From the IMG/VR virus record IMGVR_UViG_3300032308_001111, positions 1-42,440 of that record: 42,440 bases of DNA. One strand, written 5' to 3'. The position numbers were made by a program, and so were the translations under genes. This document shows positions 35,523-42,144 of the stretch, piece by piece; the stretch's first letter is position 1, and every line of letters starts with the position of its first letter. This DNA is from a virus. Below the pieces are notes generated by a model that worked only from the letters and a program-made list of their open reading frames with translations, made no database searches and was not told the DNA's origin.

Positions 35523-36680
35523 ATGAAATCAGAAATTAAACAAGCATTTGTCAAAACCTTAGGCGACAAGTTTCCAGGTCGTTCAGTGTTTGATGTACAA
35601 GAATTAGTAGACCACGCTCGTGATATGGGATTGGGATATCCTAATTTTATCACAAAGCCAGAAAATCGAGTAGGTCGAGGTCGTTATCAAGTAGAAATGT
35701 TGGCAGCAGTATTGCCTCTTAAAAAACCTGAAGCGCAAGTTGCAGATCAACCAACAGAAAAAATTACACAGAAAGTATTTCAACAAGTGCAAATCGAAGT
35801 ACCAGAAAAAGATTCAATGTATGTTTCATGGGGATTCTTCCGTGATGTAAAACAAATCGTCGAGTCTAATGCGTTCTATCCTCTATTCATTTCAGGTCTC
35901 TCGGGTAACGGTAAGACTATGATGGTTGAACAAGCATGTGCTCAATCTAAACGCAAGTATGTGCGTGTAAACATTACAGAAGAAACTGACGAAGACGATC
36001 TAATCGGTGGTTTCCGTCTAGTTAACGGTGAGACTGTATGGTGTGATGGTCCTGTACCACAAGCCATGAAACAAGGCGCGATCTGCTTGATTGACGAGAT
36101 CGATCGTGGATCCAATAAGCTTATGTGTTTGCAAGCCATCTTAGAAGGCAAGCCACTATACATCAAGAAAACTGGCGTAGTAATTAAACCTGCAGACGGT
36201 TTTAATGTCATCGCAACGGCTAATACTAAAGGTCGTGGTTCTGAAGACGGTCGTTTTACAGGTGCTCGTATCCTTGACGAAGCTTTCCTAGAAAGGTTTG
36301 TTGCAACGCTTGAGCAGCCATATCCTTCTATTGCAGTAGAAAAGAAAATTATTCTTAATGCAATGGAAACTTATGGAAAACTTGATGGAGAATTTGCCGA
36401 TAACCTAACTACATGGGCAGATATTATTCGACAAACATACAAAGATGGTGGAGTAGACGACCTCATCTCTACTCGTCGTCTAGTACATATCGCACGTAGC
36501 TATGGCATTTTCGCAGACCGTGCTAAAGCAATTGAATTGTGTATCTCTCGCTTTGACGAAGATACTAAAGTAGCTTTCTTGGATCTATACACTAAAGTAG
36601 ATTCTAAGGCAGTGGTAGCACCACAGACAGAAGAGAATCAGTTTGTTGAGTCACCGGAGAATAATACATCTACGGTTTAA
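35523..36680 (+). CDS. cobS: CobS-like MoxR-type AAA+ ATPase
   Basis: The ATG at 35523 is preferred over an in-frame GTG nine bases upstream, because the same AAAGGTGTCCA leader precedes the cobT-like start. The 385-residue protein has Walker A GLSGNGKT (Lys131), TEETDEDDLIGGFRLVNGET, Walker B AICLIDEIDRG and the sensor ATANTKGRGSEDGRF. The N-terminal 80 residues form a small extra domain (FDVQELVDHARDMG, FITKPENRVGRG). It pairs with the vWA protein upstream. CobS-like genes are common in marine T4-like phages; the target is not established. Confidence 0.92.
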   Translation: MKSEIKQAFVKTLGDKFPGRSVFDVQELVDHARDMGLGYPNFITKPENRVGRGRYQVEMLAAVLPLKKPEAQVADQPTEKITQKVFQQVQIEVPEKDSMYVSWGFFRDVKQIVESNAFYPLFISGLSGNGKTMMVEQACAQSKRKYVRVNITEETDEDDLIGGFRLVNGETVWCDGPVPQAMKQGAICLIDEIDRGSNKLMCLQAILEGKPLYIKKTGVVIKPADGFNVIATANTKGRGSEDGRFTGARILDEAFLERFVATLEQPYPSIAVEKKIILNAMETYGKLDGEFADNLTTWADIIRQTYKDGGVDDLISTRRLVHIARSYGIFADRAKAIELCISRFDEDTKVAFLDLYTKVDSKAVVAPQTEENQFVESPENNTSTV

Positions 36681-36690
36681 AGAACACCTT

Positions 36691-36717
36691 CGGAAAGGAT
36701 TTCACGCTCCCTTTCCG
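36691..36717 (+). terminator. Hairpin after cobS-like gene
   Basis: An 8-bp stem, CGGAAAGG (36691-36698) with CCTTTCCG (36710-36717), has an 11-base loop. No T-run follows, so it is more likely an RNA-stability or partial termination element than a strong terminator. Confidence 0.45.
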
Positions 36718-36760
36718 GTCAATAGGTGAATTTGAGTGTGTATATTATGGAGCTTTAATA

Positions 36761-36997
36761 ATGAAGAGCAAACAAAGCCGTCTTTTAGCGGCATTTCAAA
36801 AAGGCCAAAATTTTACGGCCGGTCAAATCGGTTCTCGATTTGGCATCAAGAACGTAACTGCTACTGTTAGCAACTTACGTTCACAAGGTTTTTGCATCTA
36901 TGCAAATAAAACCAATGGCATGACAACTTATCGTTTAGGTACACCTACACGTTCAGTTATTGCTGCTGGTATTCGTGCCCTCCGCGGAACGATTTAA
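36761..36997 (+). CDS. Small winged-helix DNA-binding protein
   Basis: This 78-residue basic protein has a clear winged-helix layout: SRLLAAFQKGQNFTAGQIGS, then a recognition helix (NVTATVSNLRSQGF) and a wing (CIYANKTNGMTTYRLG). Similar small HTH proteins occur in marine T4-like phages. It could be a transcription regulator of the early/middle promoters. It is preceded by TATTATGGAG and followed by a hairpin, and appears to be a single-gene unit. Confidence 0.8.
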   Translation: MKSKQSRLLAAFQKGQNFTAGQIGSRFGIKNVTATVSNLRSQGFCIYANKTNGMTTYRLGTPTRSVIAAGIRALRGTI

Positions 36998-37027
36998 CCT
37001 TGTTGCCTAATATTGTTTAGGCATTTT

Positions 37028-37066
37028 GAAGAGAGAGGGGAGATTGGACACCGACCCTCTCTTCTT
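37028..37066 (+). terminator. Terminator-like hairpin after the wHTH gene
   Basis: GAGAGGG (37033-37039) pairs with CCCTCTC (37055-37061), extended by purine-rich GAAGA against TTCTTC with imperfect pairing. A T-rich stretch (TTCATTTCTTATTTTA) follows. It probably ends the wHTH transcript. Confidence 0.65.
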
Positions 37067-37090
37067 CATTTCTTATTTTAGGATTATATT

Positions 37091-37192
37091 ATGGATATTT
37101 GGAAAAACATTGTAAACCAGATTGCTGGTTATTCACCTACAAAATTAACTCTCCGTGAGAAATTTAAATTATGGCTAGCAAGAAAGATCTAA
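37091..37192 (+). CDS. Small basic peptide gene
   Basis: ATG to TAA gives 33 residues (MDIWKNIVNQIAGYSPTKLT and a basic REKFKLWLARKI end). A TTAGGAT ribosome-site-like sequence lies about 8 bases upstream. The 3' end overlaps the next gene by 22 bases, typical of coupled phage genes here. It is too short for homology, so the call rests on start context and overlap. Confidence 0.45.
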   Translation: MDIWKNIVNQIAGYSPTKLTLREKFKLWLARKI

Positions 37193-37533
37193 ATGATATT
37201 GTGAAAGCCAGTCAAAACGCAACGACTGGCGGACGAAAGTTTGATGGTAACAAAGCTCAATATGGTTTGTTACCACCTTTGGCATTAAGAGCCACAGCAG
37301 AAATCTTAACATTTGGTGCAGAGAAATACGAACCAGATAATTGGAAATATGTACCAGATTCTAAACGCAGATACTTCGATGCACTACAACGACATGTGTG
37401 GGCATGGAAAGAAGGCGAACAAAACGACCCCGAATCGGGCAAGAATCACTTAGCACATGCTTTATGTTGTCTCATGTTTTTATATGAACACGACGTAAAA
37501 TATAGTGTACAAGATGAGAAAAATGTGGTATAA
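37171..37533 (+). CDS. dATP/dGTP diphosphohydrolase-like protein (DUF5664 type)
   Basis: This 120-residue protein contains the family pattern KFDGNKAQYGLLPPLALRAT, LTFGAEKYEPDNWK, YFDALQRHVWAWKEGE and DPESGKNHLAHALCCLMFL. This matches the dATP/dGTP diphosphohydrolase N-terminal family, MazG-like all-alpha enzymes that hydrolyse dNTPs. It would trim nucleotide pools during replication. The promoter of gp45 overlaps its 3' end. Confidence 0.75.
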   Translation: MASKKDLNDIVKASQNATTGGRKFDGNKAQYGLLPPLALRATAEILTFGAEKYEPDNWKYVPDSKRRYFDALQRHVWAWKEGEQNDPESGKNHLAHALCCLMFLYEHDVKYSVQDEKNVV

Positions 37534-37534
37534 T
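37505..37534 (+). promoter_or_regulatory. Early/middle promoter upstream of gp45
   Basis: GTGTAC (37505-37510), an 18-base spacer ending in TGTGG, and TATAAT (37529-37534), embedded in the last codons of the preceding gene. It opens the gp45-dsbA-gp44 block. Confidence 0.82.
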
Positions 37535-37560
37535 TATATTATTAATCGTGAGGAATCAAT

Positions 37561-38235
37561 ATGAAGTTATCTAAAGAGACGATTGCAATCTTAAAGAATT
37601 TTGCAACCATTCAACCAAACCTTATGTTCAAGGCAGGATCTGAACTAAAAACCATTGCTGAAGCTAAGAACATCGTAGCTAAAGCAGCAATTACAGAACA
37701 AATCCCTCAAGATTTCGGCATCTATGATGTAAACGATTTCTTGTCATCGCTATCTTTATTCAATGATCCAACATTTGCTTTTAATGCAGATGGTAAATCA
37801 GCACATATCGAAGAAGGTAAATCATCGATGACTTACTTCTTCTCCGATGAAGCTTCATTGACATTCCCACAAAAAGACGTTTCGATGCCCGCAACTGATG
37901 TATCATTTGTACTAACAGATGCTACGTTAAGCTCATTGAAACGTGCAACATCTCTACTATCTGTATCAACAGTTGCTGTTGAAGATGCTGGTAGTGGAAT
38001 GGTAATCAGAGTTAAGGATGCTAAGAATAATACATCTAACTCATATGGTACTGAGGTGGAAGGTTCCAACGGTAATCACAAATTTAAATTTCACTTCGAT
38101 ATCAGCAATTTTAAGATTTTACCCGGTGATTATGATGTATCGATCTCAGGTAAATTAATCTCTCATTTCAAACACAAGACACTACCTATTGAGTATTGGA
38201 TTGCACTTGAAAAATCATCAACTTACGAGGCATAA
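37561..38235 (+). CDS. gp45: Sliding clamp gp45
   Basis: This 224-residue protein has the T4-like clamp pattern (LSKETIAILKNFATIQPNLM, PQDFGIYDVNDFLSSLSLF, FHFDISNFKILPGDYDVSIS, IEYWIALEKSSTY). The trimer tethers gp43 polymerase and, in T4, activates late transcription through gp55. GAGGA precedes the ATG. Confidence 0.96.
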   Translation: MKLSKETIAILKNFATIQPNLMFKAGSELKTIAEAKNIVAKAAITEQIPQDFGIYDVNDFLSSLSLFNDPTFAFNADGKSAHIEEGKSSMTYFFSDEASLTFPQKDVSMPATDVSFVLTDATLSSLKRATSLLSVSTVAVEDAGSGMVIRVKDAKNNTSNSYGTEVEGSNGNHKFKFHFDISNFKILPGDYDVSISGKLISHFKHKTLPIEYWIALEKSSTYEA

Positions 38236-38237
38236 TT

Positions 38238-38447
38238 ATGAAGTTAACAGACTTACAATTAGTAGTACAGATCATTGATCTAGCATCTGAAAAAGGTGTA
38301 TTTAAAGGTGCTGACCTTAAGACAGTCGGCGAAGTTCGTGAACGCATCATTGAATTTGTAAAAGCGAATGCACAGCCAGTAGAAGGTAATACACAACCAG
38401 CAGCAGAAGGAGCACCAGTAAATGAGCCTAACACAGAGACTAAGTAA
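38238..38447 (+). CDS. Small phage protein between clamp and DsbA
   Basis: This 69-residue protein starts two bases after gp45 and overlaps dsbA by 26 bases. The first 45 residues are helical (LQLVVQIIDLASEKG, VGEVRERIIEFVKANA) and the rest is a Pro/Glu/Asn-rich tail. No family is recognised. Its place among clamp and late-transcription genes suggests an accessory role there. Confidence 0.7.
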   Translation: MKLTDLQLVVQIIDLASEKGVFKGADLKTVGEVRERIIEFVKANAQPVEGNTQPAAEGAPVNEPNTETK

Positions 38448-38682
38448 TCCGTCAGATCGTAAAGCTGTTTATGATGCGATCGTAGAGATATCTAATTCTA
38501 TGACTCGTATGGAAGCAGAACGCGATCTTATTCGAGAGACATTAAAAGATGTGGCAACTAAGTATGAGTTACCACAAAAGTATACTCGAACATTGGCAAA
38601 GATCTATCACAAGCAAAACTTTAATGAGTTTAAAGCTGAGCAATCAGAAGTAGAAGATCTCTACGAATCTATCAGCGCTTAA
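38422..38682 (+). CDS. dsbA: DsbA-like double-stranded DNA-binding late transcription protein
   Basis: This 86-residue helical protein resembles T4 DsbA (about 89 residues). Its C-terminal half (YTRTLAKIYHKQNFNEFKAE, EVEDLYESI) lines up with the T4 segment FNRLLALYHKDNRDVFEAE and its ending. T4 DsbA binds double-stranded DNA near late promoters and stimulates late transcription. Its position between gp45 and gp44 fits. Confidence 0.8.
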   Translation: MSLTQRLSNPSDRKAVYDAIVEISNSMTRMEAERDLIRETLKDVATKYELPQKYTRTLAKIYHKQNFNEFKAEQSEVEDLYESISA

Positions 38683-38713
38683 TTGTTGTACTATTATATT
38701 ATGGAGTTTTTGA

Positions 38714-39652
38714 ATGCAAGATCAATTTTTATGGGTAGAAAAGTATCGTCCTAAAACTATCGACCAATGTATCCTTCCAAAGGCTCTTAAGGACACATTT
38801 CAAACCATAGTCAAGAATGGTGAATTGCCAAACCTAATGTTCTCAGGAACTGCAGGTCTTGGCAAGACCACTGTAGCACGTGCCTTATGTGAACAACTTG
38901 GCATTGACTATATCATCATCAACGGATCTGAAGAAGGTAACATCGACACCCTTCGCACAAAGATTCGTCAATTTGCTTCAACGGTATCACTACAAGGCGG
39001 TTATAAATGTGTGATCCTAGACGAGGCAGATTATCTAAATCCACAGTCAACTCAACCAGCTCTTCGCGGCTTCATTGAAGAGTTTGCTGATAACTGTCGT
39101 TTCATCCTAACCTGTAACTTTAAGAACCGCATCATTGAACCACTCCACTCTCGGTGTGGTGTTATCGACTTTAAGTTCGATAAGAAACAACTTGCTGGAC
39201 TCTGTGGTCAGTTCCTGACACGCCTTAAAGATATCCTTACAACAGAAAGTGTAACATTCGAAGAAGCTACACTCGCTGAACTCATCATGAAACATGCTCC
39301 CGATTGGAGACGTGTACTTAATGAAGCTCAACGTTATTCTGTTGGTGGTACTATCGATGCAGGTATCCTTGTAACACTCAATGATAAGTCGATCAAAGAT
39401 TTGATGGATGCTTTAAAAGCTAAGAACTTCAAATCAATGCGCGAATGGGTTGTCAACAATATTGATACCGAACCACATGCCATCTTCCGAAAAGTTTATG
39501 ATGTTCTTAGCGAACACCTCCAACCGCAATCAATTCCACAAGTGATTCTTATACTTGCTGATTATCAATATAAGAATGCCTTCGTTGCTGATCATGAACT
39601 AAACGTAGTTGCTTGTATGACTGAAGTTATGGCTACGGCGGAGTGGAAATAA
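38714..39652 (+). CDS. gp44: Clamp loader large subunit gp44
   Basis: This 312-residue AAA+ ATPase has WVEKYRPKTIDQCILPK, Walker A GTAGLGKTT (Lys51), Walker B VILDEADYL and HSRC with the arginine finger. With gp62 it loads gp45 at primer ends. GGAG precedes the ATG. The stop overlaps the next small gene (TAATG). Confidence 0.96.
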   Translation: MQDQFLWVEKYRPKTIDQCILPKALKDTFQTIVKNGELPNLMFSGTAGLGKTTVARALCEQLGIDYIIINGSEEGNIDTLRTKIRQFASTVSLQGGYKCVILDEADYLNPQSTQPALRGFIEEFADNCRFILTCNFKNRIIEPLHSRCGVIDFKFDKKQLAGLCGQFLTRLKDILTTESVTFEEATLAELIMKHAPDWRRVLNEAQRYSVGGTIDAGILVTLNDKSIKDLMDALKAKNFKSMREWVVNNIDTEPHAIFRKVYDVLSEHLQPQSIPQVILILADYQYKNAFVADHELNVVACMTEVMATAEWK

Positions 39653-39828
39653 TGTTAGCTAAAATATATCCTAAAGAAGAGTTTTGGTTTGTAGAATATA
39701 TAGATGATGACGATGCTGCTCCAGCTACTGGAGTTTTTATAGATTTACAAGAAGCAAGACAATCAGCAATTGAGTGGTGCAAAGGAGTCGTAGAAAATGT
39801 GGCGATTATGGGCAAAAGCAATCGGTAG
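39652..39828 (+). CDS. Small phage protein after gp44
   Basis: The ATG at 39652 overlaps the gp44 stop, giving 58 residues. It has a beta hairpin (EFWFVEYIDDDDAAPATGVF) and a C-terminal helix (QEARQSAIEWCKGVVE), resembling small DUF2188-like folds. It lies between the two clamp-loader subunit genes. Function unknown. Confidence 0.65.
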   Translation: MLAKIYPKEEFWFVEYIDDDDAAPATGVFIDLQEARQSAIEWCKGVVENVAIMGKSNR

Positions 39829-39946
39829 TAAAGGGAGTTCTAATAATTCCGAAGCCGATAAAATAGCTATTATTAGAACACTCATCCTTTGCAGTTATAT
39901 TATAACTAACCTGTTCATTATTTCAGGTGTAATACATCATTGGTAA
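39797..39946 (+). CDS. Small conserved phage membrane protein
   Basis: ATG to TAA gives 49 residues: an amphipathic basic start (MWRLWAKAIGSKGSS) and a single hydrophobic helix at about residues 24-46. It overlaps the previous gene by 32 bases and is followed by gp62 after three bases. I recall very similar short membrane proteins at this place in marine T4-like phages, which supports it as real. Function unknown. Confidence 0.7.
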   Translation: MWRLWAKAIGSKGSSNNSEADKIAIIRTLILCSYIITNLFIISGVIHHW

Positions 39947-39949
39947 TAT

Positions 39950-40324
39950 ATGAATCCTTTTGAATATGTAAATGCCATATGCGATACTAAACAAAACCTT
40001 ATCGTAGATGAGCTAAGTGAGAAAAATTATAATCCTTTCATGGTGAATAGATCTTTGTCCTATCACTATGACACTGTCCTGCTGGCTAATGAAATGAACC
40101 AGCGCCATTTCCTAGATAAGAAGCTTCAAAACGAGTTTCTTATAAATACAATCAGGAAGAAAAAAAGGTTTGCCAAATGGATTAAACCTATCTCTTCTGA
40201 TGATTTGGAAGTGGTTAAAGAGTATTATGGCTATAGCAATGAGAAGGCTCGTCAAGTTCTGCCTCTGCTTAGCGATGATCAAATGGGACAATTGAGACAA
40301 AGGATTTTTAAAGGTGGAAAATAA
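39950..40324 (+). CDS. gp62: Clamp loader small subunit gp62
   Basis: This 124-residue protein has the marine T4-like gp62 sequence: NPFEYVNAICDTKQN, YNPFMVNRSLSYHYDTV, LDKKLQNEFLINTIRKKKRF and EYYGYSNEKARQVLPLLSDD. It is shorter than T4 gp62 (187 residues), as usual in this branch. It is separated from gp44 by two small genes and overlaps regA by 11 bases. Confidence 0.93.
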   Translation: MNPFEYVNAICDTKQNLIVDELSEKNYNPFMVNRSLSYHYDTVLLANEMNQRHFLDKKLQNEFLINTIRKKKRFAKWIKPISSDDLEVVKEYYGYSNEKARQVLPLLSDDQMGQLRQRIFKGGK

Positions 40325-40739
40325 CGAAAAGAGCGTCGAGTGGACACCAGCTTCTATGTTGGAAGTTACACTAAACGAGCCGGACGATTTCCTAAAAGTA
40401 CGTGAAACTCTAACTAGAATCGGAGTAGCGTCACGTAAGGATAAGAAGCTATATCAATCTTGCCATATTTTACACAAGCAAGGTAGATACTTCATCGTTC
40501 ATTTTAAAGAATTATTTGTATTGGATGGCAAGCCGTCAACCATTACAGAAAACGATATTCAAAGACGAAATACAATCGCGGTATTATTATCGGATTGGGG
40601 TCTTGTGACTATAAATAATGTAGAACAGTCCAAGGATCGGGCTCCTCTAAGACAGATCAAAGTATTGTCATTTAAAGAGCGCGATGAATGGGAGTTGTGT
40701 CCTAAATATAATATAGGTAACACACGAAAAGAATTCTGA
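40314..40739 (+). CDS. regA: Translational repressor RegA
   Basis: This 141-residue protein starts at GTG within the end of gp62 (11-base overlap). It has VEWTPASMLEVTLNEPDDFL, VRETLTRIGVASRKDKKLYQ, CHILHKQGRYFIVHFKE and WGLVTINN, matching RegA, which binds start-codon regions of early phage mRNAs and represses translation. The gp44-62-regA order is that of T4. Confidence 0.95.
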   Translation: MENNEKSVEWTPASMLEVTLNEPDDFLKVRETLTRIGVASRKDKKLYQSCHILHKQGRYFIVHFKELFVLDGKPSTITENDIQRRNTIAVLLSDWGLVTINNVEQSKDRAPLRQIKVLSFKERDEWELCPKYNIGNTRKEF

Positions 40740-40756
40740 TCCCCTCGGGATGGGAA

Positions 40757-40775
40757 CATGGCGGCAGCAACCATG
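40757..40775 (+). promoter_or_regulatory. Small hairpin in the hsp20 leader region
   Basis: CATGG (40757-40761) pairs with CCATG (40771-40775) around a 9-base loop, shortly after the regA stop. The stem is short. It may be part of a structured region with the terminator-like hairpin that follows. Confidence 0.3.
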
Positions 40776-40790
40776 TAAATAACTGTCATC

Positions 40791-40817
40791 CTCACGCCCA
40801 TTTTGGGGTGAGATTTT
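40791..40817 (+). terminator. Terminator-like hairpin after regA
   Basis: CTCACGCCC (40791-40799) pairs with GGGGTGAG (40805-40812) with one bulged G, followed by ATTTTAA. It separates regA from hsp20. The T-run is short. Confidence 0.6.
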
Positions 40818-40848
40818 AATAAACTTAACTCGCTTAATAGGAGCTATT

Positions 40849-41352
40849 ATGAACGCATTAGTAAAACAATTATTCGAAAAACCTTTCGATGTCTTAAACG
40901 TTTCCTCAAAAGATTTTGACAAATTTTTTGTGGGTTTCGACAAGCAATTTGACGAAATGGCCAAGCTCGGTCAAGAGCTAGCAAAAAACGTACCAAACTA
41001 TCCTCCATTCAATATCAAAAAAGTATCTGATAACAAGTATACTATTGAAATTGCAGTTGCTGGATTCTCTCAATCTGATGTAGATATTACACTAGAAGGC
41101 AACAAGCTTGTTGTATCTGGTAAGACTACAGACGACGCTGATAACCAAGAATTCTTGTTTAAAGGTATTGCAAACCGTGCATTCACCCGCACATTTGCAT
41201 TAGCCGACAAGATCGAAGTTCAATCGGCTGAGATCGTTAATGGTATGTTAAAGATTGCATTAGACAAGATGGTTGAAGTACAACCAATTCGTAAGATTGA
41301 AGTAAAAGGTGAAAAGAAGTCTAAAAAAGAACTCTTGAACGAGAGTGAATAA
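40849..41352 (+). CDS. hsp20: Small heat-shock protein, Hsp20 family
   Basis: This 167-residue protein carries an alpha-crystallin domain at about residues 50-150: NYPPFNIKKVSDNKYTIEIA, VAGFSQSDVDITLEGNKLVV and FTRTFALADKIEVQSAEIVN. A Phe-rich N-terminal arm and a charged tail complete it. Like IbpA-type chaperones it should hold unfolded proteins, and such genes are a hallmark of marine T4-like phages. TAGGAG precedes the ATG. A PIR motif in the C-terminal tail resembles an IxI anchor. Confidence 0.94.
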   Translation: MNALVKQLFEKPFDVLNVSSKDFDKFFVGFDKQFDEMAKLGQELAKNVPNYPPFNIKKVSDNKYTIEIAVAGFSQSDVDITLEGNKLVVSGKTTDDADNQEFLFKGIANRAFTRTFALADKIEVQSAEIVNGMLKIALDKMVEVQPIRKIEVKGEKKSKKELLNESE

Positions 41353-41353
41353 A

Positions 41354-41488
41354 ATGAAAAATTTTTTTAGACAGATTTGGATCATCTTAAAAGGTTTTGG
41401 TTATGCACGTGCTGCAGCAGAAAAAGCAAGAATGGGCGATCGTCAAGGTGCAGTCGCTCTGATGCAGGAGTATGAAAAGTGCAAGTAA
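41354..41488 (+). CDS. Small basic phage peptide
   Basis: ATG to TAA gives 44 residues: an amphipathic helix (FFRQIWIILKGFGYARAAAE) and a charged end. It starts one base after the hsp20 stop and overlaps the next tiny gene by 10 bases, consistent with a coupled operon. Function unknown. Confidence 0.6.
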   Translation: MKNFFRQIWIILKGFGYARAAAEKARMGDRQGAVALMQEYEKCK

Positions 41489-41562
41489 ATAACTGGATCC
41501 CAATGACTGAAGATGATTGGGATTGGGTTAACGGCATACCACCTAAAAAACCTCAGTCGTAA
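41479..41562 (+). CDS. Tiny acidic/Trp-rich peptide gene
   Basis: A GTG start eight bases after AGGAG gives 27 residues containing WIPMTEDDWDWVNGIPPKK; starting at the internal ATG gives 19. The ribosome site, the overlap with the previous gene and the terminator directly after the stop support it. Too short for homology. Confidence 0.5.
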   Translation: MQVNNWIPMTEDDWDWVNGIPPKKPQS

Positions 41563-41567
41563 AAAGC

Positions 41568-41596
41568 GGGAGGCCTCAGTGCCTCCCATCTCTTTT
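41568..41596 (+). terminator. Terminator after the hsp20 block
   Basis: A GGGAGGC / GCCTCCC 7-bp perfect stem (41568-41574 with 41581-41587), a 6-base loop, then ATCTCTTTT. It probably ends the hsp20 transcript. Confidence 0.85.
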
Positions 41597-41608
41597 ATAG
41601 ATAATACT

Positions 41609-41809
41609 ATGAAAGAGAAAACAAACCATTTAGTCTCGATGGAGACGGTCCGATTAGGTGATTGGTATATAAAAGCCAGTCAGATGAAAGGATATGTTTT
41701 ATTAACTATGATAAACTTTTACAATGGTAAGTTCGTACTACAGCATGTTGATGATGTGCACAAGGCAAACTTAATCGTTGAATATGTTATTGAAAAAGGT
41801 GATTTATGA
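41609..41809 (+). CDS. Small phage protein of unknown function
   Basis: The ATG at 41609 is chosen because in-frame starts upstream run through the terminator; it gives 66 residues. The pattern (VRLGDWYIKASQMKGYVLLT, NFYNGKFVLQHVDDVHKANL) looks like a small alpha/beta fold. No clear ribosome site is seen. It overlaps the next gene by 4 bases (ATGA). Confidence 0.6.
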   Translation: MKEKTNHLVSMETVRLGDWYIKASQMKGYVLLTMINFYNGKFVLQHVDDVHKANLIVEYVIEKGDL

Positions 41810-42096
41810 TTAAAGTACTTCAATTAGTAACTGCACAAGAAATTATCGGTGAAGTTACAGACCACACAGATACATTTACTGTTAAAAATCCTGCGACAAT
41901 CCACATGGTACCACAACAAAACGGCGGTTCGTTTGGAATAGGATTGATTCCGTTTATGCCATATTTGGATGGTTCAGAAGTTAGTATCAACAAAGACAAA
42001 GTAGTAATTACTGCAGAACCTTCAGTGGAGATGCGAAACAACTACAACAAAATGTTTGGGAGTGGTATCCAAATAGCCAATGTAATGCCAAAATAA
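41806..42096 (+). CDS. Second Sm-like small beta-barrel phage protein
   Basis: This 96-residue protein starts in the previous stop (ATGA). The start (VLQLVTAQEIIGEVTD, DTFTVKNPATIHM) parallels the N-terminus of the protein at 28673, and a second beta half follows (GIGLIPFMPYLDG, VSINKDKVVIT). It then has a short helical end (MRNNYNKMFGSGI). This suggests a distant paralogue with an Sm/Hfq-like barrel. RNA binding is an inference. It precedes the gp43 promoter. Confidence 0.6.
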   Translation: MIKVLQLVTAQEIIGEVTDHTDTFTVKNPATIHMVPQQNGGSFGIGLIPFMPYLDGSEVSINKDKVVITAEPSVEMRNNYNKMFGSGIQIANVMPK

Positions 42097-42107
42097 GATC
42101 TAAAGGT

Positions 42108-42137
42108 ATGTACTTTTTTATCTCGTTATGGTATAAT
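42108..42137 (+). promoter_or_regulatory. Early/middle promoter at the gp43 start
   Basis: ATGTAC (42108-42113), an 18-base spacer ending in TATGG, and TATAAT (42132-42137). The -10 ends only 7 bases before the gp43 ATG, so a transcript from it would have almost no leader. Confidence 0.78.
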
Positions 42138-42144
42138 AGGCTAT

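Noticed and set aside
33210-36680. Cobalamin biosynthesis as the function of the CobS/CobT-like genes
   Set aside because: No other pathway gene is present and the vWA protein carries a HExxH domain; the names are kept only as family labels.
40141-40617. TATAAATA matches at 40141 (in gp62) and 40610 (in regA)
   Set aside because: Both are inside coding sequence in an AT-rich genome where several chance matches are expected; the 40610 site could serve hsp20 but is 230 bases away.
40775-41495. GTAAATAACTG present twice (40775 and 41485)
   Set aside because: An 11-base AT-rich match without a shared position relative to genes; probably chance.
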